A DNA stretch of 64,000 nucleotides from Phenylobacterium sp. J426 (GTDB lineage Bacteria; Pseudomonadota; Alphaproteobacteria; Caulobacterales; Caulobacteraceae): positions 306,832 to 370,831 of the forward strand of contig NZ_JAJOMY010000002.1 of NCBI RefSeq assembly GCF_024699945.1, in the 5' to 3' direction. Of the stretch, positions 35,064 through 42,408 are shown piece after piece. The stretch's first letter is position 1; each line of letters opens with the position of its first letter. Below the pieces are notes generated by a model. It had not been told where the DNA came from. It worked only from the letters and a program-made list of their open reading frames with translations, and made no database searches. Both the position numbers and the translations under genes were made by a program.

Positions 35064-36398
35064 ATGAGGGCGAGAACTGCGGGCGTGGTCTTGGGGCTGG
35101 CGGCGCTGACCGCGGCGACGCCAGCGCTGGCCCAGCTGCTGGGGCCGCCGCTGCCGCCGCTGGTCAGAGGCTTGCCGAACGCGGCCGATCGGCTCGAGCG
35201 GGCCCCGCTCCGGCTGGAGGATCCCGCCGAGGGCCTTCTGGCGCGCACTCGCGACGTGAGTGAGGCGGCGTTGGCGGACCTGCGGCGGCTCACTGTTGAG
35301 CGCCTGTTACGCGAGCATCCGCGCTACGTGGAGGCGGACGAGGCGGGCCGGCCGGTCGTCCGCGGCGAGGTGCTGGCGCTGACGCTGACGCCGGACGCGC
35401 TGGCGCGGATCGAGGCGGCGGGCTTTCGGGTCGCGCGGCGCGGGGAGCTGGGCGGCCTGGGACTCGAGACCGTGGTGCTGAACCCGCCGAAGGGCGTCTC
35501 CGCCCGGGAGGCGGTGCGGCGGCTCGAGGCCATCGACCCCGAGGGCGCCTATGAGTTCAACCATCTCTATCAGGCGAGTGGCGAGGCGAGGGCGCCCGGC
35601 CGGTGGTCGGCGGCCGGCGTCGCCCCCGGCGCGGGCGCGGCGGCCGGCTTGCGGCTGGGTCTGGTGGACGGCTCGGCGGCCGCCGACCATCCGGCGCTGC
35701 GACGGGCCAAGGTCACACAACGCGCCTTTGCGCCGGGCGGGCCGCGCATGACGGATCACGCGACGGCGGTGGCCTCGCTGATGGTGGGCCAGGCGGGCCC
35801 TCTCAGGGGCGCGGCGCCGGGCGCCAGCCTCTATGTGGCTGACGTTTATGGGACGACCCCAGCCGGCGGCTCCGCCGAGGCCATCGCTCGCGGCCTGGCC
35901 TGGCTGGCCCAGAACCGTGTGCCGGTGGTGAACATCAGCTTGGTGGGGCCGCGCAACCGCTTGCTGGAACAGGCCGTGGCGGCGCTGAACGCCCGCGGCG
36001 TGGCGGTGGTCGCGGCGGTTGGCAATGACGGCCCGGCGGCCCCGCCGCTGTACCCCGCCGCCTATCCGGGCGTGGTCGCGGTGACCGCGGTGAACGGTCG
36101 GCGCCAAGCGCTGCCCGAGGCCGGACGCGGGGCGCACGTGGCCTTCGCCGCCCCAGGGGCGGATATGGCAGCAGCCGGCGCGGGCGGGGGATACCTCGCG
36201 GTCCGCGGCACCTCGTTCGCAGCCCCCCTGGTGGCCGGGCTGATCGCCCAGCAGGGCGGCAGGACCGACGGACTTGCGGCGGCCGACCTGGGCGCCGCCG
36301 GGCGGGACCCGGTCTATGGCGGCGGGCTGGTGGGCTTCGACTTGCGCACCGAGCCCCGCCGCGTCGGCGCGCGCGCGCTGGCGCTGCGGAGTCACTGA
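35064..36398 (+). CDS. Secreted subtilisin-like serine protease (S8)
   Basis: A 444-residue exported protease. Signal peptide MRARTAGVVLGLAALTAATP ending ALAQ, a prodomain of about 170 residues, then a subtilase domain with the catalytic Asp in LRLGLVDGSA, His in TDHATAVASLMVG and Ser in RGTSFAAPLVAGL, plus VNISLVGPRNRL and AVVAAVGNDG (oxyanion Asn). It lies divergent to the ECF sigma/anti-sigma pair and so is a probable target. Its substrate is unknown. It precedes an exported Gly/Ser-rich protein that shares the mature start QLLG. Confidence 0.88.
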   Translation: MRARTAGVVLGLAALTAATPALAQLLGPPLPPLVRGLPNAADRLERAPLRLEDPAEGLLARTRDVSEAALADLRRLTVERLLREHPRYVEADEAGRPVVRGEVLALTLTPDALARIEAAGFRVARRGELGGLGLETVVLNPPKGVSAREAVRRLEAIDPEGAYEFNHLYQASGEARAPGRWSAAGVAPGAGAAAGLRLGLVDGSAAADHPALRRAKVTQRAFAPGGPRMTDHATAVASLMVGQAGPLRGAAPGASLYVADVYGTTPAGGSAEAIARGLAWLAQNRVPVVNISLVGPRNRLLEQAVAALNARGVAVVAAVGNDGPAAPPLYPAAYPGVVAVTAVNGRRQALPEAGRGAHVAFAAPGADMAAAGAGGGYLAVRGTSFAAPLVAGLIAQQGGRTDGLAAADLGAAGRDPVYGGGLVGFDLRTEPRRVGARALALRSH

Positions 36399-36482
36399 AG
36401 ACAGTCGGCCGGCGGCGGGATGAAACGCCGCGGTGGCGTCGTTGGACCTTTCGAAGCACGGCCTTCGATGAGGAGAATTTCG

Positions 36483-37127
36483 ATGCGCAAGATCAACCTT
36501 CTGACCGCCTCGGCCCTGAGCTGCGGCTTCATGTTCGCCGGCGCGGCCCATGCCCAGCTGCTTGGCGGCGGAGGCGGCCTTGCGGGCGGCCTCGGCGGTG
36601 GCTTGGGCGGCGTCACCGGCGCCTTGGGCGGCTCGGCGTCCGGCTCCGGCTCAGTGTCCGGCGACACCCGCGCCGCGGGTTCGCGAATCCGCGGCGCCAC
36701 GGACACGGCCACGCGGACCGGCCGCGGTGCGACCCGCAGGGCGAGGAGCGCAGCCGAGGCAGGTCTCGGCCACGCGCGTTCGGCGGCTACGGACGCCGGC
36801 TCGGCTTCCGCGTCGGCTTCGGGTTCGGTGGCCGGCAGCCTCCCCGGGACCTTTGGCGGCCTGACCGGCGCGGCAGGCGGCGACGCCTCCGGCTCCGGCT
36901 CGGCGAGCCTCGACACGTCGGGGATCGGTTCGACGGCGTTGGGCGGGGCGGGCCAGGCCCGCCGAGCGGCGCAGGGGGCGCTGGCCCAGGGCCGTTGGGC
37001 CGCCGGGCAGGCGCGCGGTCAGGCCAGCGGCGCGGCAGACAGCGCGGGTGGCCTGGAGTCCGACGCATCGCGTCAGGGTTCGGGCCATGCCTCTGGCGGG
37101 ACGCAAGCCTCCGACGGCGCCGGCTAG
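36483..37127 (+). CDS. Exported Gly/Ser/Ala-rich repetitive protein; reading frame continues after an in-frame TAG
   Basis: Signal MRKINLLTASALSCGFMFAG ending AHAQ, then a low-complexity chain with GGGLAGGLGGGLGGVTGALG, SASGSGSVSGDT, RIRGATDTATRTGRGATRRA and many Ala/Ser/Gly repeats, about 214 residues. The TAG at 37125-37127 is followed, in the same frame, by 48 more codons of the same composition (MGALGSGQGSADASSQGSTG, ending ERR) to a TAA at 37272-37274. This looks like a CAG to TAG change, read-through or a sequence error. A GAGGAG ribosome site precedes the ATG. It may be a cell-surface or structural protein. Confidence 0.7.
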   Translation: MRKINLLTASALSCGFMFAGAAHAQLLGGGGGLAGGLGGGLGGVTGALGGSASGSGSVSGDTRAAGSRIRGATDTATRTGRGATRRARSAAEAGLGHARSAATDAGSASASASGSVAGSLPGTFGGLTGAAGGDASGSGSASLDTSGIGSTALGGAGQARRAAQGALAQGRWAAGQARGQASGAADSAGGLESDASRQGSGHASGGTQASDGAG

Positions 37128-37290
37128 ATGGGCGCCTTGGGTTCGGGTCAGGGCTCGGCCGACGCGTCCAGCCAAGGTTCGACCGGCGCCTCGAATGGCC
37201 TGGGGTTCTCGGCCGCAGCTTCGACCTCCGCCACCGCCTCCGGTACGGCCCAGGCGCAGGCCGAGCGGCGGTAATCGGCGGCTCGCATGG

Positions 37291-37328
37291 GCGCCCCGTC
37301 CAGGCGCATTCTAAGCCTGGACGGGCGC
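37291..37328. terminator. Stem-loop after the Gly/Ser-rich gene, possible terminator
   Basis: GCGCCCCGTCCAGG pairs with CCTGGACGGGCGC over 13 bp around an 11-base loop, with a one-base bulge. It is placed just after the second stop codon of the preceding gene, as a terminator would be. No T run follows. Confidence 0.5.
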
Positions 37329-37457
37329 ACGAGGCGGCAGCGAGAAGGCCGACCAAGTTGTGGTTTGTGGAAACAGCCGAAAGGCCGCTCTGGACTAAGG
37401 CTGTGTAAAAAAACGCGAAGCAGGGCAGACGCCTGACACACGGCTCGGGAGGGGCAG

Positions 37458-38377
37458 ATGAGCCGCTTCGTCGAGGGTGAAGATCGCCGTCAGCCGGTGC
37501 TGCTTCCCAGCTGCCTGGACGGCTATGTCAGTGACGAGAACCCGGCGCGGGTGATCGACGTCTTTGTCGACGAGCTAGACCTCAGAAGCCTGGGCTTTGA
37601 GATCGTGCCGGCGGCGACGGGCCGGCCGGCATACCACCCGGCGACGCTGCTGAAGCTCTACATCTACGGCTACCTCAACCGGGTGCAGTCGAGCCGGCGG
37701 CTGGAGCGCGAGGCGCTGCGCAATGTCGGGCTGATGTGCTGACGGGGAAGCTGGCGCCTGACCACAAGACGATCGCCAACTTCCGGAAGGACAACGGCGA
37801 GGCGATCCAGGCGGCCTGCGCCCACTTCATCGTGCTGTGCCGGGAGATTGGGCTCTTCACCCAGGCTGTGGCGACCGTGGACGGCAGCAAGTTCAAGGCG
37901 GTGAACACCCGGGACAAGAATTTCACGCCCGCCAAGCTGAAGAAGCGGATCGAGCAGGTGGCGGAGCATATCGCCGGCTACCTGCAGGAGCTGGACACCG
38001 CCGACCGGCTGGAGAGTGAGGCGGTCGAGGCCCGCGCCGTGAAGCTCAAGGACAAGATCGGGGGAGCTGCCAGGCCTGCGCGCTGAAGCCCCAGTGCACG
38101 CCCAGCGTCGAACGCCGGATCACCCGCTGGGAGCACGAGGCCACCATCGAGGCGCTGCAGCGGCGGATGGATCTCGCGCCCTACGCCATGCGGGCTCGTC
38201 GGCGGATCGTCGAACACCCCCTTCGGGACGATCAAAGCCTGGATGGGCACACCCACTTCCTCATTGCGGCTCCCCAACGTGAAGACAGAGATCAGCCTCC
38301 ACGTCCTCGCCCAAAACATGAAGCGGGTGATGCAGATGCTCGGAACGGGGCCGCTGATGGCGGCGATCCGGATCTGA
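37458..38377 (+). pseudogene. IS1182-family transposase remnant with internal deletion and frameshifts
   Basis: Begins MSRFVEGEDRRQPVLLPSCL, with YVSDENPARVIDVFVDEL and YHPATLLKLYIYGYLNRVQS, as in IS1182-type transposases. A lost G (TGG to TG near 37737) and further breaks near 38060 and 38216 divide the frame. The N-terminal part ends at LKDKIGG and the C-terminal part resumes at SCQACALKPQCTPSVERRI and FGTIKAWMG, so roughly 200 residues of the central catalytic core appear to be absent. AAAAAAACGCGAAGCAGG before the start may be the left end. It cannot transpose on its own. Confidence 0.8.
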
Positions 38378-38716
38378 AGCAGCGGCGCGTCTCGCGCGTG
38401 CTGCAGATCAGCGGATAAGGGCCGCCAGCGCGTTCGTGCACGGCCTCGACTCTTAGCTGACCTAATGAAGGTCGGCTCCAGGATTTGGGGTTCGAGCTTT
38501 GGTCGTCGTCCGACCGTGGAAACTTCGAACTTGGGTCGCCAGCTAGGCATTTGAGCACCATGTGGAGCTCCACCACGATGTGCGGCAGGTCACCTGCCGA
38601 CCTTGGTCACGTCGGTGCAAGTCCGACCGTCAGCATCACGTCGCAGCGCAAACTCTCGCGAAGCGATGTGCGCCAACCCGGTCAGCATCCTGTTGTTAGA
38701 GCCACCGCAGCTTTGA
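38378..38716. other. 339 bp between the IS remnant and the catabolic island
   Basis: No gene or clear inverted repeat is seen. The right boundary of the IS remnant should lie in the first part of this stretch, but I could not identify its terminal repeat. Confidence 0.35.
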
Positions 38717-39847
38717 TCAGGAGCGTGCAACGTGGGGCAAGGCGACGTTGAGGGCAGCGAACGCGCCCTCCGCCGTCAACGAGTTTCGACCAAAGCCCAT
38801 CGTCGCCACCACCATGTCCTCTTCAGGAAGAACGAAGCAGAACTGACCTCGGGCCCCAGCCGCCATGTACATCGAGCGCGGCGCGTTCGGTATCCGCCCT
38901 GTCCCATTCAGCCACCAGAGGAAGCCATAGCTGGGGTTCAGCGGCGACGGAGAAGTCGCCTCCTTGATATAGCTAGCGTCGATGAAGCGGCGCCCGCCCC
39001 ACCGCCCGCCGTCGAGGTAGAGCTGGCCGAGCCGGGCCAGGTCGCGGCATGACAGCAGGATCGAGCCGCCGAGGCGGACGTTGTCCGAGCTGTCGATCCC
39101 CTCCGGCTGGTAAACCAGCGTCTCGCAGCCCAGGGGCCGGACAACATGGCTCATCATGTAGCGATGGCTGCTCATGCCGCTGGCGGCGGCCACCACATCG
39201 GCGAGGTGGTCCGCGACCGCGCCGTCGTAATAGAAGGTTTGGCCTGGCGGGATAGACACCCCATAACCTGATGGCGAGCCGGGCTCACCCTGCTGCTGCC
39301 ATGCATACTCCACGCCGGGGCCAGGAGGGGCCGGATCGTCCAGGCGGCGCGGTGGGACCGAGCTGGGCTTAACGTTGAGTGTGCCGCCCGACGTCATTGT
39401 CAGCATGTGCCGGATGGTCACGCCGGGCTTCAGGCCCGATCGCTCGGGTGGGTGATACCGGGCGGCCAGGTCGTCCAGCTTTAGCAGGCCCTCTGTGATC
39501 GCGCGCCCGACCATCGTTGCGCCAAAGGACTTGCCGGCGGAGAACGAAACGTTCCTCCATTCTGGCGTCGCTCGGGCGTACGGCGTCTCCCAATATCGTT
39601 CGAAGACCAGGCGGCCGTGGCGGATGATCACCAGCCCTTGCCGCTCGCCGGTCGCGCCGATCCGCGCGGCGGCCATCTCGAGCGCGGCCGACGACAGCCC
39701 ATGGTCCTCCGGCCGCGCCGCTCTCCAGGGTCCGGCGCCCGGGCCGCGGGCGCTGATCCGCGCCTGCGCCGACGAGGCCGCGAGGAGGCCGAGCCCGCCG
39801 GCCAGCAGGCGGCGGCGGTCGCATCCGGTCCCGCTGTCAGCTTTCAT
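38717..39847 (-). CDS. Exported beta-lactamase-family serine hydrolase (class C-like)
   Basis: A 376-residue secreted hydrolase. An N-terminal RRRLLAGGLGLLAASSAQA gives a Tat-like or Sec signal. The beta-lactamase-related domain (residues about 45-370) has the S-x-x-K serine in NVSFSAGKSFGAT, the second-site Tyr in GQTFYYDGA, and VTIRHMLTMTSGG and GFLWWLNGTG typical of esterases and D-aminopeptidases of this fold. It overlaps the preceding esterase by 11 bases, so both are translated together. A promiscuous esterase role is more likely than antibiotic resistance. Confidence 0.85.
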   Translation of the reverse strand: MKADSGTGCDRRRLLAGGLGLLAASSAQARISARGPGAGPWRAARPEDHGLSSAALEMAAARIGATGERQGLVIIRHGRLVFERYWETPYARATPEWRNVSFSAGKSFGATMVGRAITEGLLKLDDLAARYHPPERSGLKPGVTIRHMLTMTSGGTLNVKPSSVPPRRLDDPAPPGPGVEYAWQQQGEPGSPSGYGVSIPPGQTFYYDGAVADHLADVVAAASGMSSHRYMMSHVVRPLGCETLVYQPEGIDSSDNVRLGGSILLSCRDLARLGQLYLDGGRWGGRRFIDASYIKEATSPSPLNPSYGFLWWLNGTGRIPNAPRSMYMAAGARGQFCFVLPEEDMVVATMGFGRNSLTAEGAFAALNVALPHVARS

Positions 39848-41417
39848 CGCGGGCCGTCGCACGCACGGGCGGATAGCGCTCCATGAAGCGTCGCTCGCCG
39901 GAGAAGGGGTCGGCGAGGAGCCGGGGCGGCACGTCGAACAGCATCACCTTTCTGCTCTTCATGTCGTAGGGGGCCCAACGTGGCAGGCCGTCATGGTTGG
40001 GATCGCCCGTCCGCGCGAACGCGAGCCAGGCATTGGCCATGCTGTCGGCCATGGCGCGCGTGGCTGGCGTCTCCGGCCCGGTCAGATTGGGCGCCCGGGC
40101 GACGTTGTCGAACATGAACGGCAGGTCGAGGGTGTGCTGGCTGTACCGCCGCCCGCCCTCTGCTGGCGATCGCCAGGTCAGCTGATACATCCAGGTCGGA
40201 TTGGCCGCGCCGTTCATCCGGCTGCGGGCCTCGGCCATCAGCGTCGCGTTGCGGATGTACGAGCGCCACGACGTGATCTTGAAGAACAGCTCGGTCGGAG
40301 AGGCGGCGGGCGCGCTCGCCCGGAAGGCTTCCACGGCGGCGTCCACGTCGCCATCCGGGAGATAAGTCGTCAGGCGTCGGCGCAGACCCGCGTTGTCCAG
40401 CTGATAGACCGCCGGGTCGCGGCCCAGCTGGTTTGATAGCTCGGTCTCCGTGGTCCCCACCATCAGGGGAACGCGTGCGGTGGAGGCCGGCGCGTCGGGC
40501 ACGAAGGGATGCTGGCGGAAGGCGATCCCGTCCATCACCGGCTCGAATCGGTAGCCGGCGGCGGCGATCACCTCCCGCTGAGCCGCCTGCAACTTGTCGA
40601 CAGGCGTCTTCTGCAAGGCGCCCGCATCGCGCCGCGCGATCCCCAGTGTCTTCAGCAGCGCGTCGGTGAGGCGGCCGGACTGCTCGCGGGTCTGCAGGAG
40701 CAGGTGTGAGCCGGATTGGACGATTCCCCTATGGAACAGCCCCGTGGCTTCCTGCCCGGCGAAGCAGACACTGACCTTCCGGCCGCCGCCCGACTGGCCG
40801 TAGATCGTCACATTGCCAGGATCTCCGCCGAAGCGGTCGATGTTCTCGCGGACCCACCGCATGGCGGCCACGAGGTCCAGGTAGCCGCAGTTTCCTGACT
40901 GGGCGAACTCGGCGCCTAGCGCCTCTGACAGATCGCAGAAGCCCAAGACGTTGAGGCGATGGTTGATGGTGCAGAGCACGACGTCTCCGCGCTTCACCAT
41001 ATTGCTCCCGTCGTAGAGCGGGCTGGAGCCACTGCCGGCTTCGAAGCCGCCGCCGTGAAACCAAAGCAGGACCGGTCGCCTGCCGCGGTCCGCAGCCGGG
41101 GTCCAGATGTTGATGCGCAGGCAGTCTTCGCTCATCGGCGTGGCGGCGGCCAGTCTCCCGGCGTACTGCGGCGCCTGGTCGCCGTAGTCGAATGCGTCGC
41201 GCACGCCGCTCCAGGCCGGAGGCGGCCTGGGCGGCAGGAACCGGCCGGCGCCGCCGGTGTCCGCCCCGTACCTCAGGCCCTTGAACACCAGTACGCCGCC
41301 CACGGCCCGGCCGCGCACACGTCCCTGCGCCGTCTCCACAACAGGCTCGCTCATTGCCCACCCGCGGGAGGCGACCCCCGCGCCTAAGACGCTCGCAAGC
41401 ACGGTGCGTCGATCCAT
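39837..41417 (-). CDS. Exported carboxylesterase (type B, alpha/beta hydrolase)
   Basis: A 526-residue type B carboxylesterase. Signal MDRRTVLASVLGAGVASRGW, then VLVFKGLRYGADTGGAGRFL, SEDCLRINIWTP, LLWFHGGGFEAGSG (oxyanion hole), the nucleophile in VTIYGQSGGGRKVSV, and a His in YSQHTLDLPFMFDN. A strong GGAGGAG precedes the ATG. The inverted repeat GTTCC-N7-GGAAC lies 14 bases upstream of the start. It probably hydrolyses the imported substrate in the periplasm or outer membrane before transport. Confidence 0.9.
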   Translation of the reverse strand: MDRRTVLASVLGAGVASRGWAMSEPVVETAQGRVRGRAVGGVLVFKGLRYGADTGGAGRFLPPRPPPAWSGVRDAFDYGDQAPQYAGRLAAATPMSEDCLRINIWTPAADRGRRPVLLWFHGGGFEAGSGSSPLYDGSNMVKRGDVVLCTINHRLNVLGFCDLSEALGAEFAQSGNCGYLDLVAAMRWVRENIDRFGGDPGNVTIYGQSGGGRKVSVCFAGQEATGLFHRGIVQSGSHLLLQTREQSGRLTDALLKTLGIARRDAGALQKTPVDKLQAAQREVIAAAGYRFEPVMDGIAFRQHPFVPDAPASTARVPLMVGTTETELSNQLGRDPAVYQLDNAGLRRRLTTYLPDGDVDAAVEAFRASAPAASPTELFFKITSWRSYIRNATLMAEARSRMNGAANPTWMYQLTWRSPAEGGRRYSQHTLDLPFMFDNVARAPNLTGPETPATRAMADSMANAWLAFARTGDPNHDGLPRWAPYDMKSRKVMLFDVPPRLLADPFSGERRFMERYPPVRATARDES

Positions 41418-41430
41418 GTCTCCTCCGCGC

Positions 41431-41447
41431 GTTCCGCGATACGGAAC
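41431..41447. promoter_or_regulatory. Inverted repeat GTTCC-N7-GGAAC, site 1 of 6 (putative IclR operator)
   Basis: GTTCC, spacer GCGATAC, GGAAC: a perfect palindrome in the 113-bp divergent region between the esterase and the first IclR regulator. The same element occurs five more times across the island, one near each transcription start region. Confidence 0.65.
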
Positions 41448-41530
41448 GATGTTTCGAGCAATTCCGCTCGGTTCATCGGCCATTGTCAACCGCGCGCTTC
41501 CGGACGACAGGAGGCGGGCGAGGAGGGGCA

Positions 41531-42265
41531 ATGGACAGAGCTGTGCACCGGGCGTTTCGGATTCTGGAAACCGTCACGCGGGCTAAGGAGCCGATGCGGC
41601 TGTCGACCATCGCGTCGAGCCTGGAGCTCCAGAAGAGCACCGTGCATCGCATCCTGCAGACCCTGGTGGCCATGGGTTATGTCGTCCAGGAGCCGAATGG
41701 CGGGCGTTACCGCCCCACGCTCCGGACCTGGGAGATGGGGTCGAACGTCTTGCACGACCATCCCGTGAAGCGCGCGGCCGCGCCCTTCCTGGCCGAACTG
41801 CATCGCGTGACTGAGGAGACGGTCAGCGTGATGGTCCTCGAAGGCGATGACGTCATCTATCTGGACAAGCTCATAGCGCCGCGGCCCATCCGCTTCACCA
41901 CGCGCGCCGGCAGCCGGGTGCCTGCGCCGCTGACGGCAGGCGGCCAGGCGATGCTGGCGTTGGAGCCCGACGCCCGCGCTGTGGTCGAGCGTGTCGCGCG
42001 GCGCTTGCAAGCGGAGCGAGCCTTCGACGCTGAGACGGTGCTGGCGGCGCTGGAAACGGTCCGGGCGCGAGGCTATGCCGTCTCCCGCAACAACCCCGAC
42101 GTGGTGAGCGTCGGCGCAGCCATCCTCGGCCGCGATGGTCGCGCGGCCGGCGCGCTCTCGGTTTCGGCGCCGGCCGAGCGCATCGACCCGGCGCGGCTCG
42201 AGGCCACCGTCGAGGCGGTTCGGGTCATCTGCACCCGCATGGCGGAGTTCCTCGGCCGGCTCTGA
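41531..42265 (+). CDS. IclR family transcriptional regulator 1
   Basis: A 244-residue regulator with an N-terminal winged helix (AFRILETVTRAKEPMRLSTI, LELQKSTVHRILQTLVAMGY) and a C-terminal ligand domain (HRVTEETVSVMVLEGDDVIY, RSRPIRFTT-like region, SVGAAILGRDGRAAGALSVS). IclR proteins repress or activate catabolic genes in response to pathway metabolites. It is divergent from the esterase pair and next to a palindrome at a shared site. It is closely similar to IclR 3 (VKRAAAPFLAELHR versus AKRAAAPFMQDLHR). The start has AGGAGGGGCA upstream. Confidence 0.92.
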   Translation: MDRAVHRAFRILETVTRAKEPMRLSTIASSLELQKSTVHRILQTLVAMGYVVQEPNGGRYRPTLRTWEMGSNVLHDHPVKRAAAPFLAELHRVTEETVSVMVLEGDDVIYLDKLIAPRPIRFTTRAGSRVPAPLTAGGQAMLALEPDARAVVERVARRLQAERAFDAETVLAALETVRARGYAVSRNNPDVVSVGAAILGRDGRAAGALSVSAPAERIDPARLEATVEAVRVICTRMAEFLGRL

Positions 42266-42338
42266 CCTCAGCCGCCCCCCTCCCAACGCGCACAGCGCCA
42301 GCGCGGATGACCGCGTTCGTTTCACGTGTTGACACAAA

Positions 42339-42355
42339 GTTCCATCACACAGAAC
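42339..42355 (+). promoter_or_regulatory. Promoter with operator site 2 of 6
   Basis: GTTCC, spacer ATCACAC, AGAAC. It lies exactly between a consensus -35 TTGACA (42329-42334) and a weak -10 GAACAT (42352-42357), so a bound regulator would block or reposition RNA polymerase. The receptor start codon is about 54 bases downstream. Confidence 0.6.
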
Positions 42356-42408
42356 ATACTCGCAGAACAGCGTGCCGCGTGACGGCACAAGCATGAGGGG
42401 AAACGTCG

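Noticed and set aside
33835..35067. 410-residue plus-strand frame across the anti-sigma and sigma genes
   Set aside because: Shadow of two well-supported minus-strand genes.
35307..36551. 414-residue minus-strand frame opposite the subtilase
   Set aside because: No motifs, and the plus strand has the full catalytic triad.
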